From Dillenia suffruticosa (taxonomy: Eukaryota; Streptophyta; Magnoliopsida; Dilleniales; Dilleniaceae), in contig JAVTVX010000020.1 of assembly GCA_033439265.1 (NCBI GenBank), forward strand, positions 20,850,001 to 20,914,000: 64,000 nt of DNA, given 5' to 3'. The notes under the pieces are model-generated. The model ran no database searches, was not told the DNA's origin, and saw only the letters and a program-made list of their open reading frames with translations. Shown here one piece after another: positions 22,907 to 43,953 of this stretch. Each line of letters starts with the position of its first letter. Within the stretch, counting starts at the first letter, position 1. The translations under genes were made by a program, and so were the position numbers.

Positions 22907-23637
22907 ATCACATCACATAATGAATCTTCGGGCCGAACTTATACCGGGCCGAGCTCATAAATGTCCAAACTTGACCTGAAATTAAAACAAATTTAAATAA
23001 TATGCCCCGGTTCAGCCTGGCCCTTCAAAACGAGCCAAACTCAGATCAGCTCGGTCCAATTGCCGGTCCTACTTAAAAAAATACCGGCGGGATGTCATTA
23101 CGATTTCTCCACAGCAATCAAAGTTTTAGGTACAGAGGAGTGAGGAATATTTCAATTACTGTTTAAGCTACTCATAAACCATTGCATTTCTCGCGAGAAA
23201 GATCTCAAAAAAAAAAAATAATAAATAAAATAATCATTGCCACGATTTATCATTCAAATAGTCAATAGAAACATGAACAGAGAAGGGGGAGGAGGGGGTT
23301 TGCTCTCATCGCGGTTCTTCTGATTGTTGCGGTCCCATGATGGTGCTTTGCATGTTTTTATATAAAGCATCACAAGAGAATCAATAAATAATAGATTTAT
23401 TAATTAATGATATTATATTTTTTAATTAAAACTCAAATTTAAAATTTAAAAATAAAAAACTTATATTAAAAGAATTTTTTATAAATTGAACTCGACAATA
23501 TTCGAATTGAAATAATTAGACTATAACTTCAAATATCGATTAATTATACCAAAAATAAAATACCATTAAGAGAGAAACTTGTAAGGTGTCAATACAGTAT
23601 CCTGGTCAAGCTATCACGCTATCACGGAGGCAATGGA

Positions 23638-26600
23638 CAGAATTGGGCATGGACCAATTTCAACACGAAAACCGGCCTAGCTAGACCGGTTTAGCCTAGC
23701 CAGTGAAAAAGTGGAACAGAACCAGACCTACATGGCTACGGTGGTCGAGGTGGTCCGGTTCCATTGGTTTGGAACCGGAAACCGGCCCAATCCAAGCCTG
23801 AAATCGACACGGAATCGGCCCACAAGTTCCAACAATCACTTTCTTTTTTAAAATTTTTCACAAAATGCCTCTCCTAATAATTGTAAAACGATTAATTTGA
23901 AAAATATTTTGATCCATAAAATAAAAAATGATGATTATAAATAGATACAACTCATTTTCCTATTCCACACAATAATTTCTCTTATTTTCTCAATTAACAA
24001 CATTTTTTACTTTCTCTTACAATTTTATAATATTTCTTTACAACTTACAATATCACTATTTTTTTCCTCTACATGCAATTTAGGATATCTCACCATTTTT
24101 GTCCACTAATAACTTACAATTACAATATCACCGCCTTTTTCTCTGTCGACAATTTATAATATCTCACCATTTTTTCTACCTACAATATCCAAACTCACCA
24201 TTTTCTTTCTCCATAATATCACCAATTTTTTTTGTCATTATCTTCCAAAATTTGACAAAATTCGAAAATTGAAAACTCAAACTAATTAAGATTTGGAAAT
24301 AAACAACTGCGATTTTTGTTAAATCGATAACATTTATTTTTTTGTATCTTTATTTTTTTTCCAAATTTAATTCATTATTTTTAATTTTTTTACTTTAAAA
24401 TTTTTTCTAGAAAAAAAAGGCCAGAACACACTTGTCACTTTTTTCACACCAATCTCCTCTCACCTCATTCACATTTTTTCAAGAAAATATTGTCGAATAA
24501 ATTAATATTGATGTAGGAGTAAATAAAATTGAAAATAGTCAAATACAATTTAATATCACACGAACTAGAAAAGATGATTTTAATGCATGAAATTTTTTTA
24601 TTAAAGATTATGAGGCGTGCAAAGGGCAATTTGCAATATTTGTTAACAAAAATATAAATTTTTAAAAGATTGGGGAGTAGGCACTCTTGAAAGACATATT
24701 ATAATAAATCCACCGGATACGTTACCACAAATTAGACAAACACAAATAGTTATTTAGGTGAAATGTCACGGATACATTTAGCTATAATGCAGAGACTGAA
24801 AAAACATGTTAAATTAACTAGATAGTCCGTAAGAATTTACCACTTAATATTGTTGAATGTAAAATCTTTGATAAATATATTCAAAAATTTCTACAACCGG
24901 TTTATAAAAGAATCTCTAGAAAATTGAATAGAAGAAGATCATTAAATCACTTTCAAGAGTTAAAAGATGGTTTGATTACAAAATTTAGAACCATTTTGAA
25001 TAAATTTTCAATAATTTTGGATACTTGGAAAGTTAAAAAAGGTGAATAATTTATAATTGTAATATGTTATTGGATAAATGAATCATAGGTTGTAGAAAAA
25101 ATAATTTTAGCTTTTCAAAAATGGGACCACCCACATTCAGGACAAAATATTATTAGGATAATAACTAATATTTGTCATGAATTTGGAACAATCGATAAAA
25201 TTTTTTAATTATTTTTAGATAATAAATCGGTCAATATTTGTGCCGCTAATTCTTTCAAAAATATTTTAAAAACAATATTAGATAGAATATTTTTCCATAA
25301 TATGTGTGCATATCATGTATGAAATTTATTTATAAAATATGGATTAGATGTCGCAGAAATAATTTTATAATCTATTCATAATCTAATTTATCAAATTAAA
25401 ATTTCTCGATTAAAACACAAAAATTTAGATATTTATGTCAATTAAAAAATATAAAATACAAAAAATTTAAACTAAAAATTGACAACAGGTGGAGCTCCAC
25501 ATAAGATATGTTACAAGTTGTTTTTCTATTTAGAAATATTTTAATTGAATTTGTTAATTTTAATTACAATTATGGTTTTTATTGATCAAACCATTTTTAA
25601 TTTTGCAAAAACACTAATTGATTTATTAAAAATTTTTTATACTTGCACAAATTTATTTTTCGGTATATATTACACGACAACTTATTTAATTTTGCTTACT
25701 GTATATAAAATTTGTTATGTATTTAATTAATTTGAAAATATAAAAAAAAATTACTGAAATAGTTGAATTAATGAAAAGTAAATTTTTAAAATATTATAAA
25801 AAAATTTCTATTTTGTATTTAGTAACTAGTGTTTTGGATCCTAGGGTAAAAATTGAAGGGGGTAGAAACACTAATTGATTATTTTGTAAATAGTTTTTCT
25901 ACGGACATATATATATATTAATGTTGCACATTTAAAACGTACATATCCCTTACTTTAACAAAATATGTTGTCATGTATCAAAAGGAACAAAATAGTACAT
26001 ATGCTAATGATATAGGAAGTAGTTCTAGCAGTTCATTAATACATTTATCTAGTTTTGGATTTAATCCTTTACATATATTATGGAAGAAACAAAAAACATT
26101 ATCGTTGTTCTTATTAAATGAGTTAATTTTATATCAATAAACTCATAAATTAAAAAGTTTTGATAATGACGATCATTTCAACATTTTAAGTTGTTGGAAA
26201 AATAATATTAGTTATTTCCTAATTTTGGCCGCAATAGTCAAAAACGTACTACCCCTCCGATGTTTACGGTACCATCAAAAAGTGTTTTTAGTGTAAATGG
26301 ATGAGTTTTAACGCTGAAATGGTCAAAATTGATAGACAACACCTTAGAATCGTTGATCTGCATAAAGAATTAGATAGATACGGAAAAAATGAGGCAAAAT
26401 ATGAACATTTGCTCAGGGATGGAAAATTTTGTATAAAAAAATGTAAATATGTATTAAAAAAATCATTGTAAAAATTTCAAATATAACCATATTAAATTAG
26501 TGGATTTGAAAATTCAAACTAAAATTTGGTAGTGAGCATACACTAAATTTGGTGGAGCCACTCTAAAAATTTTTTTTTTCTCTTTTTTTTTTGTAATTTT

Positions 26601-26959
26601 TAGTTTATTAAAAAAATTAAATAACAAGACCCAACTAAACACCAAAAATCCAAAAAAAAAAACACAACTAAATATAAAAAAACCACAAACTAAAGAGAAA
26701 ACCAAGTATATAAGAAACAAAAACCACAACTAGGTAAGAACCCACGATAAAAAAAAAAAAAAAAAAAAACCATGGAACCGGCACGGCACAACCCCGTTCA
26801 AACTGGCTGGTTCACCGGGCCGGGCCGATTCCCAGGAAAATTTTGGACCGGGCTCGGCCTGAAACCAGGTACCCTTGGAACCGCCACCGAACCGTTCGGA
26901 ATCGGATTGGGAACCGGCCCGGCGCAACCCAACCCAGCCTGGCCCGGTCTCACCTCTAG
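23638..26959 (+). mobile_element. hAT-superfamily DNA transposon with intact 8-bp target duplication
   Basis: 3,322-bp element. Perfect direct repeats GCAATGGA flank it at 23630-23637 and 26960-26967. Left terminus CAGAATTGGGCATGGACC; right terminus read inward TAGAGGTGAGACCGGGCC, an imperfect inverted repeat of the CAGAGGTG type common in hAT elements. Both subterminal regions (23660-23830 and 26770-26955) are unusually GC-rich and packed with ACCGGCCC-like motifs on otherwise AT-rich ground, as expected for transposase-binding subterminal repeats. The interior carries a degenerate plus-strand transposase. Confidence 0.8.
24560..26330 (+). pseudogene. Degenerate hAT transposase
   Basis: Conceptual translation in shifting frames recovers a hAT order of motifs: IVECKIFDKYIQKFLQPVYK, then ITKFRTILNKFSIILDTW (DMWTS-like), WDHPHSGQNI with ITNICHEFG, MCAYHV before NLFIKYGLD (the RCxAHILNL block), FYTCTNLFFGIYYTTTYL (the FYxxTxxFSGxxYPT block), VTSVLDPRVK (VLDPRYK), and near the end HFNILSCWKNN followed in another frame by TVPSKSVFSVNG (the hAT dimerisation region, usually TVASESAFSxGG). 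Many stops and frameshifts make it inactive. Confidence 0.75.
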
Positions 26960-27216
26960 CAATGGACTTGATAAGATGGCACAATTTGAGTAAGGCAGGT
27001 CTATTTTTTTAAGTACTATGTCAACCGATATTTAGAATCATATTACATTTAATCCGATTCGAGATTTACAGTGACCCATTTAAGAGGGTTATTCTCACAA
27101 CGTAGTTTTTTCCATACCCAAACCGTAAGTCAAACTCAAAAATTTGGTTAAGAGAGCTAACGCTACATTCCATTAAGTCAACTGTCCGTTGATAGTAAGG
27201 CGGACCTATGCTAGAG
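26960..27216. other. Short spacer between hAT element and chromovirus
   Basis: About 250 bases between the right target duplication of the hAT element and the left end of the 5' LTR. Nothing recognised. Confidence 0.6.
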
Positions 27217-28870
27217 TGCGATACCCCTGGCATTGGCATGTGCTGGTTCCCCAGCCAAAATGTACCATGGCTCGATGGAGTCAAAGGAGTGCATGGGCCA
27301 TGAGACATTTGATCCGAGCAATCTAGAGGGATTAGACTGAAAGAGGATATAGAGACTCTTTTAAGTCAGAATTAGGCAGGTTCATAGGAAGAACACAGCC
27401 AAAGCATGGGGATGGCATGTGACTCCACACATGACCACGGTAGCATGGTTGGGAGCTATGAAATCAATTGGCTCGAGTAGAATATTGAATCTATAAAAAC
27501 CACTCAGAGCATTCATCTTTTAAGGTGAAAAGATATCATTGTCAAGAGGCCGAAACCAACAAAGAAGGATTGCTCAATGCCCATGACATGAACCATGACA
27601 TGGTAAGGAGCCATAAAATCAATTGGCTCAAGCTGACGGCTTGATACGTGAAAAGTGTTCAGAGCATTCATCTTTTAAGGTGAAAATATGATCATTCTCA
27701 AGAAGCTGAAGCCAGCAGATCAGTATTGCTCATGAGATAAGCCATTATGGCATGAAAAGGGGCCATGGAATCAATTAGCTCGAGTAGAAGGGTTGATCTG
27801 CAGAAAGCACTCTAAACATTCATCTTTTAAGGTGAGAAGATGGTTATTCTCAAGAGGGTGAAGCCAGCAAAGTAGGATAGCTCGGCACTGCTCGTGACAT
27901 GAGCCATTGTGGCATGGAAAGGGGTCATGGAATCAATTGGCTCGAGTAGAAGGTTCGATCTTTGAAAAGCGCCCAAGACATTCATCTTTTTCTAGGAAAA
28001 TATGGTTATCCTCAAGAAGGCAAAACCATCAGAGTAGGATTGCTCAATATTGCTCGTGAGAAGAGCCATTATGGCATGGTAAGGAGCCATGGAATCAAAT
28101 AGTTAGAGCAGAATATTTGATCTGTGAAAAGTAGCCCGAGAATTCATCTTTTAGGTAAAAAATAAGGTTATGTACAAAAGGGCAAAGCCGGTAGTGCAGG
28201 ATTGCTCAACAGTGCTCGCGACATGGTAGGGTGAGCTGTCTAAGCAGTTGCACGAACAGAACATGGGGCAGAGTTGGGGTATCAATGGAAGAACACTTTG
28301 AGGATGTGAGGAGCCCATTTCATCTATCATTGAAGCTAACTGCCACAGATTATCTGAGTGGGCATTAGCATGACCCATAAATTAGGGTTTGTGGAGCCAA
28401 GTGGAAAAAATGTGAGCAGCACTTGGGCCACAACCCTAGAGTGAGCTTATTTTTGTGCAAGAGGGTGTTTAAGTAGATCCTACTAGTTAAGAATATCAAC
28501 TGCTCATAAAACCTAGAAGGCTAGAGTTAAATATGGGGCATATGTTCCATCCTAAAACAATCTAAGGCATTTGGGGTTTTGGGCACAAGCAATCTATTAG
28601 AAAACTTGTAAAACCTAGGGTTAGGGTTTGATCTCAGGGGAGATTAGGGTTTTGTTTGTGGGAACCTCCTTGTAATTGTATTGGTGAGCAATAAAACAAG
28701 GTTGGAAAGGTTTTTCCGTAATTTGTCTTGTTGCCCATTTACTTTAGAGAGAGAGAGAGGTGAGAGGTGAGAGAGAGAGTTCAAACAGAGAGAGAAAAAG
28801 GGAATTGCTGAGGCTAATGTTGGGCATTAGCTTTCATCATTTAGAGCGAAAAATTTGTGATAGGGTGTCA
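27217..28870 (+). repeat. 5' LTR of chromovirus
   Basis: 1,654 bp. From about 27454 to 28240 it contains five tandem units of 150-165 bp whose starts are marked by GCCATGGAATCAATTGGCTC-like sequence at 27454, 27609, 27761, 27923 and 28085. Each unit continues through GCATTCATCTTTTAAGGTGA and a CAAGAGGC...GCCAGCAGA stretch. The distal part holds AATAAAACAAGG near 28690 (possible polyadenylation region) followed by a GA-rich tract. Confidence 0.85.
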
Positions 28871-28873
28871 CCG

Positions 28874-31800
28874 ATGGAAGAAGTTCTTAGCTTATTGGAG
28901 GCTTTTTCGGAGGTCTCTTTATTTGATCAAGTGGAGTTATTTGCTGTACAAATTTTTGGAATTGTGGTTATGGTGGAATCACTTGGTGCAAGGTTTGGGG
29001 CTGTGGCTTCTTCATCTATAGACCCTAGTCTCTCTCTCAAGGAAGAAATGCTAGAAAGACTCAAGAGAATGGAGGAAGAAGTTGGCATTTTAAGGCGAGC
29101 AGTTCTGGATACTCATGATGCAACAACCACCCCCTATTGGGTGAAAGTGCCCGAGCCAAAAGCGTTTCACGAGACTAGGTCTGCAAAGGAGTTAGAGAAC
29201 TTTCTTTGAGACATGGAGCAATACTTCAAAGCTGCCCAAATCCCAAAAGAATAGTAGGTCATAGTTACTGCAATGTACCTTACTGAAGATGCAAAGCTTT
29301 GGTGGAGGACTCGTGTATAGGACGACCTCAATGCAGGTAGCCACCAATTGTGACGTGACTGGCCTTGAAAAAGAAATTAAAGGAGCAATTCCTTCCCTGC
29401 AATGCTGCATGGATTGCAAGGGAAGCCTTGAAAAAACTGAAATATACCAGCATAGTTGTTGATTAGTTGAAAGACTTCAGCTCAATGATACTAGACATTC
29501 AAAACATGTCCGAGGAGGATAAGCTTTTCAACTTCTTGTCGGGGCTATAACCTTAGGTCTAAGTAGAGTTGAGGAGGCAAGGAGTGAAGGACCTACCTTC
29601 AGCAATTGCTGCTGATGATGGCTTGGTGGACTTCAAAGTTCCTACTCCTAAAGACAAAACCAACTCAAGCCCAAAGAAAAAGGGCAAAAGGAATGGTTGT
29701 TGGAACAAGGACCAAGGGAACCATTCAAAGGGCAGTGGAGGCTCTCAAAATCAAGTCAAAGACAAGTCAAAGGGAGGTTGCTTCATCTGCAATGATTCAT
29801 ACCTTGCTAGGGAATGCCTAAAGAGGGAGAAACTCTCAACTTTGGTCAGGGAAGACCAAAGAGAAGGGCTGAATTCCAACGAGACAGCTTAAGTGAATCC
29901 TCTACAACTTATGAGTGCCATGAGGGCAGGGGTTTATAGATCCCTCATATATGTTCAGATTGTCCTAAATGGCATGGCTGCATTAGCAATAGTGGACACG
30001 GGTGCCACTCCTGATTTTGTATCCGAAAGGGAAATGTCAAAGTTTGGACTTCAAGTCATAAGGAGTTCAAGCCGACTGAAAACCGTCAATACGGAATCAA
30101 TTCTAATACATGGATTAGCAAGGTATGCTGATCTCAATGTTGGCACATGACACGGCAAGTGTGACTTCATGGCAGTCCACTTGGATGACTTTGATGCGGT
30201 GTTAGGATTGGAATTCTTGGAGCAATTTCGGGCAATGCTTGCACCCCACTTTCACGGCCTGTTTATCATGAATGATAAAGCACCATGATTCATGCCAGCA
30301 AATGACTTTGTGAAGATAGAGGAATAAGATCCTTCAACCCAATTTCAACCCTGCAGGTGAAGTAAGGACTGAAGAAGGAGCAATCCATTTATTTGGTTGC
30401 AATGATTCAAGCCGAGGAGGAGCATGCTGAGGAGGAAATACCTCAGCTAGTTGCTGAGATTTTGGGAGAGTATGAGGGTGTCCTCCCTGCCGAATTACCC
30501 AAGAAATTATCTCTTTACTGAGCCATTGATCACTGCATAGAGCTGCTGCCTTGAGCAAAGCCATCTGCGCAATCCCCTTACCAAATGTCTCCTATGGAGT
30601 TGGATTTTGATTTTCGGTGGGAGCATGGGTCAGGCAAGCACAATCAAGTTGCAGATGCATTGACTGTTGTATAGAAAACGGTGGAAGCTAATTTCTTGCC
30701 AAAGATTAGGCAAGAGACTCAAGGAGATGAGTTTTACCAAGACTTGAAGAAATGAGTCAAGGAAGAATTGGTGCGATGATATTGACTAGAGAATGGCTTA
30801 CTCTATGCCAAGAGCAAGAGGCTCTATGTTCCAAACAACAAGGGACTACGTCGCATGCTACTCAAGAAAGTGCATGACTCCAAATGGGCAGGACATCCAA
30901 GGATAGAGAGGACATATGCGCGGCTGAATTGGGCATACTTCTAGCCAAGAATGGAGTTGGATGTGGAAGCATATGTGAGGTCTTACTCGGTGTGTCAGCA
31001 AGACAAGGTGAAAGGCGAGTAGAGCCTGTACTTCTACTACCTTTGCCTATTCCAGATAGGCCATGGCAAAGCGTAAGTATGGATTTTATCACCGGTTTGC
31101 CTAAAGTTCAAAATTTAGGCACAATTTTGATGGTCGTGGACACGTTTTCTAAGTATGCCACGTTTGCTGCTACTTCTCCTACATATCCAGCAGAGGAAGT
31201 TGCTGATTTATTCTTTAAAAATGTACTGAAGTATTAGAGAGTGCCGAGGATATAGTGAGTAATAGAGACTCACAATTTATAGGGAAATTTTGGGAGACAT
31301 TGTTTGGGTTGTTAGGAACTGATTTGAAGTTTTCTATAATCTACCACCCCCAAATCGATGAGCAAATGGAAAGAGCTAATGCTATCTTAGAAAAATACCT
31401 AAGATATTTTGTCACAGTCAGCAAAGAAATTAGGTAGAGCTGCTAGAACCAGTTCAATTTGCTTACAATTTGCATATAAATTCAAGCACCGAGAGGAGTC
31501 CTTTCGAGTTGGTGATGGGGTTTCAGCCAAGAACACCCCATGAAATGGGTCGAGCAAGGGTGAAATGTCCTGCTGTCCTCAAATTTGCACAAACCAGGCA
31601 GGAGTTAATGGAGGAAGTAAGGGACAGTCTTGCTAAAGTTGCAAGAAGAATGCAAAAATTTGCCAACCGAAAGAGGAGACCCTCTTAATTCAATGTTGGA
31701 GACAAGGAGCTACTCAAGTTAACTCCACATATTAAGAGGAGGATGATCAAAAAATCTACACACAGGGGATTGCTGTCAAGGTATGATGGTCCCTTTGAAG

Positions 31801-32130
31801 TTGGGCAGAGGGTGGGTAAGGTGGCCTACAAGCTAAAGTTGCCAGACAAGATTGGCATTCATCCCACTTTTCACGTAGGTTTCCTAAAGCCATTTTATGG
31901 AGATACTCTTGATGAAGAGAAGTCCAAGTCTCAGAGGGTATCACCTACGATTAAGCAGTTATTTGACAAAGAAGTTGAATAGATTCTTGACCACAAAGTG
32001 GTTAGGTATGAGTGGGGCAATAGGAGAGTGGATTACCTAGTAGCATGGAAAGGCCAACCGCTTAAGGAAGCAACTTGGGAGAAGAACCGAGCACTTTGGC
32101 AATTTGAAGAGCAAGTTCAAGACTACTAGA
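28874..32130 (+). pseudogene. Chromovirus gag-pol remnant lacking reverse transcriptase
   Basis: Gag begins at the ATG at 28874 (MEEVLSLLEAF) and reads to a stop at 29207; it continues after stops through AMYLTEDAKLWWRTR. Next comes a zinc knuckle CFICNDSYLAREC (about 29780) in which the usual His is Tyr. Aspartic protease: IVDTGATPDFVSE, catalytic Asp at 29995. The reading then jumps at about 30595 from PYQMSPMELDF straight to RWEHGSGKHNQVADAL, the end of RNase H, so reverse transcriptase and most of RNase H are deleted. Integrase follows in two frames: zinc-binding HDSKWAGHPRIERTYARL, core MDFITGLPKV, VVDTFSKYA, SNRDSQFIGKFW and HPQIDEQMERANA. At 31740-31970 is the GPFEVGQRVGKVAYKLKLP...HPTFHVGFLKPF tail, then a chromodomain ILDHKVVRYEWGNRRVDYLV with WKGQPLKEATWE ending at 32127. 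Multiple stops. Confidence 0.87.
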
Positions 32131-32174
32131 AGAGGCATTCGATGGGGATGTTGTATTCTAATAGTGGGGAGGAA

Positions 32175-33856
32175 TGTGACACCCTTGGCATGTGGCATAT
32201 ATCGGTGCCCTAACTAAAAAGTGCTATGGCTCGGTGGAGCCAAAGAAGTGTACGGGCCATGAGATATTTGGTCTGAGCAATCCAGGAGAATTGGACCGAA
32301 GGAGATTATGGAGACTCTTTTAAGTCAAAATTAGACAAATTCAAAGGAAGAACATGGTCAAAGTATGGGGATGGCATGTGGCTTAACACATGAACCACGA
32401 TGGCACGATTGAGAGCTATGAAATCAATTGGCTCTATAAAAACCACTCTGAGCATTCATTTTTTTAGGGTGAAAAGATGGTCATTCTCAAGAGGCCGAAA
32501 CCAGTAGAGAAGGATTGGTCAGTGCTGCCCGTGACATGAGCATTGTGGCATGGTAAGGAGCCATGAAATCAATTGGCTAAAACAAAAGGTTCGATATGTG
32601 AAAAGTGATCTGAGCATTCATCTTTTATGATAAAAAGATGGTCATTCTCAAGAGGCCAAAGCCAGCAGAGCACGATTGCTCAGTATTGCTCGTGAGATGA
32701 ACCATTTTGGCATGGAAAGGGGCCATGGAATCAATTGGCTCGAGCATAAGGTTTGATCTGTGGAAAGCGCTCTGAGCATTCATCTTTTAAGGTGAGAAGA
32801 TGTTATTCTCAATAGGGTGAAGTCAGCAAAGTAGGATTGCTCGGTACTACTCGTGACATGAGCCATTGTGGTATGGAAAGAGGCTATGGAATCAATTGGC
32901 TCGAGCAAAAGGTTCGATCTTTGAAAAGCACCCAAGGCATTATCTTTTAGGAGGAAAATATGTTTATCCTCAAGAGGGTGAAGCCATCAGAGCAGGATTG
33001 CTCAGTATTGCTCATGAGAGGAGGCATTATGGCATGGTAAGGAGCCATGGAATCAAATGGCTCGAGTAGAATATTCGATTTGTGAAAAGCGGTCTGAGCA
33101 TTCATCTTTTAGATCAAAAATAAAGTTATGTGCAAAAGGGCAAAGCCAGCAGGGCATGATTACTCAGCGGTGCTCGTAACATGGCATGTGACATGGCAGG
33201 TGAGCTATCCAAGCATGCATGAGTAGAACGTGGGGTAGAGTTGGGGCATCAATAGAGGAACACTTTGAGGATGTAAAGAGGCCATTTCGTTTATCATTGA
33301 AGCCAACTGCTGCAAATTGTCTGAGTGGGCATTGACATGGCCCACAAATTAGAGTTTGTGGAGCAAAGTGGAGAAAATGTGAGCAGCACTTGGGCCACAA
33401 CCTTAAAGTGACCTTATTTTTTGTGCAAAAGGGTGTTTAAGTGGATCCTAGCTGTTGGAGATGTTAACTGCTCATAAAACCTAGAGGGATAGGGTTAAAT
33501 AGGGGGCATATGTGCCATTCTAAAGTAATCTAAGGTATTTGAGTTTTGTACATGAGCAATCTGTTAGAAAACTTATAAAACCTAGGGTTAAGCTTTGCTC
33601 TCGGAGGAGATTAGAGTTTTGCTCATGGGAATCTCCTTGTAATTGTATTTGTGAGCAATAAAATAAGATTGGAAGGTTTTTCCTTAAGCTGTGTGTCTTG
33701 CTATTATTGTTGCCCATTTGCTTTAAAGAGAGAGGTGAGAGGAGAGTGAGAGAGTTCAAATAGAGAGAGAAAAAGGGAGGTGTTGAGATTAGTGCTGAGC
33801 ATTGGCCTACGTCACATGGAGCGAAAAATTTATGAGCATTTTACGCCCCGGTGACA
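32175..33856 (+). repeat. 3' LTR of chromovirus
   Basis: 1,682 bp. It contains the same five tandem units as the 5' LTR, starting near 32414, 32559, 32721, 32881 and 33043, so the array predates this insertion. The first unit lacks about 17 bases (CGAGTAGAATATTGAAT) present in the 5' LTR copy. The right end is CGGTGACA. Confidence 0.85.
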
Positions 33857-34633
33857 TAAAGTCAATAACAAGATGTAGAGAATACGAAGAAAAATGTAAC
33901 AAATGAATAATATTTTTAAAAACTTTAATGGCATTTATAAAAATACCTCTAAAGATATTACATATTTGAATTTTGTTTCAAAATTTTAGAGGCACAGTAT
34001 GCCCCGCCTCCTGCCTGTTCCTCATGGGTATAACTCTACGGCTGTTCAACAAATCCCAGCCTGGTGATATCGTGCCTCTCAGAGAGACCAAGTATACTCT
34101 GATTGCCATGACAATCAGAAATAGAGAACAATATGTTTTGCCGCCAAATGTGAACTCAAGCAACAAAAACTATCATCAAAATACACAAATGTTGAAAATT
34201 AAATTTCATTAATGATCTATCGTGTACTGAAAAAGTTGCCTTGCTACATGAATATCAGAAAAAGGGAAAATTGGTATCTATTTTGTACAAATGTTTTACA
34301 GCTTCACTGCTTCACAGCAATGAAAAAAAAAAGATATAAATTACGTACGGGTGGTAAATGAATTGTAATTATTATGTCTCTCTTCTTCAAAGCCTAAGGA
34401 ACTACAGGGACGCCAAATCAGAAAAACCCCAAATCTGTTTAGTAGTTTGATGCACTAACTTTTAATATGGGCCTCTACAATGTCAAGCTTCCACCCAAAC
34501 TAAAGAATACCATGAACACATAGTGGAGGAAAGGGGATCAAAGATAAGAATCGTGCACATCAGTTGAAAGTCACAGCGGCCTTGTTTCTATAAGCCGGCA
34601 CACGCATTGGCCTCTCCTAGGGTGAAAAACATA
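33857..34633. other. Spacer and 3' UTR side of the NDR kinase gene
   Basis: Sequence between the chromovirus and the NDR kinase stop codon. The part next to 34633 is presumably the NDR 3' UTR. An open frame at 33973-34212 has a plausible acceptor before it but no recognisable domain, and I do not call it. Confidence 0.5.

Positions 34634-43920
<9,287 letters not shown>

Positions 43921-43953
<33 letters not shown>

Larger units (their letters stand above)
27217..33856 (+). mobile_element. Ty3/gypsy chromovirus, internally deleted, with both LTRs
   Basis: A 6.6-kb LTR retrotransposon. The 5' LTR (27217-28870) and 3' LTR (32175-33856) align throughout but are clearly diverged, so the insertion is old. 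LTR ends: TGTGACACCC at the 3' LTR start, GGGTGTCA at the 5' LTR end. A polypurine tract AGTGGGGAGGAA lies immediately before the 3' LTR. Flanking 5-mers TAGAG (27212-27216) and TAAAG (33857-33861) match at 4 of 5 positions. I could not recognise a primer-binding site after the 5' LTR. The chromodomain at the C-terminus of the polyprotein places it among chromoviruses. Gag and pol are broken, and reverse transcriptase is missing. Confidence 0.88.

Noticed and set aside
27454-28240. Regularly spaced repeats that could be mistaken for a CRISPR array
   Set aside because: Plant DNA, units of about 160 bp without unique spacers, and the array lies inside an LTR.
33973-34212. Plus-strand frame with a plausible acceptor before it
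   Set aside because: No donor-exon chain, no domain, and it lies in the presumed 3' flank of the NDR gene on the other strand.
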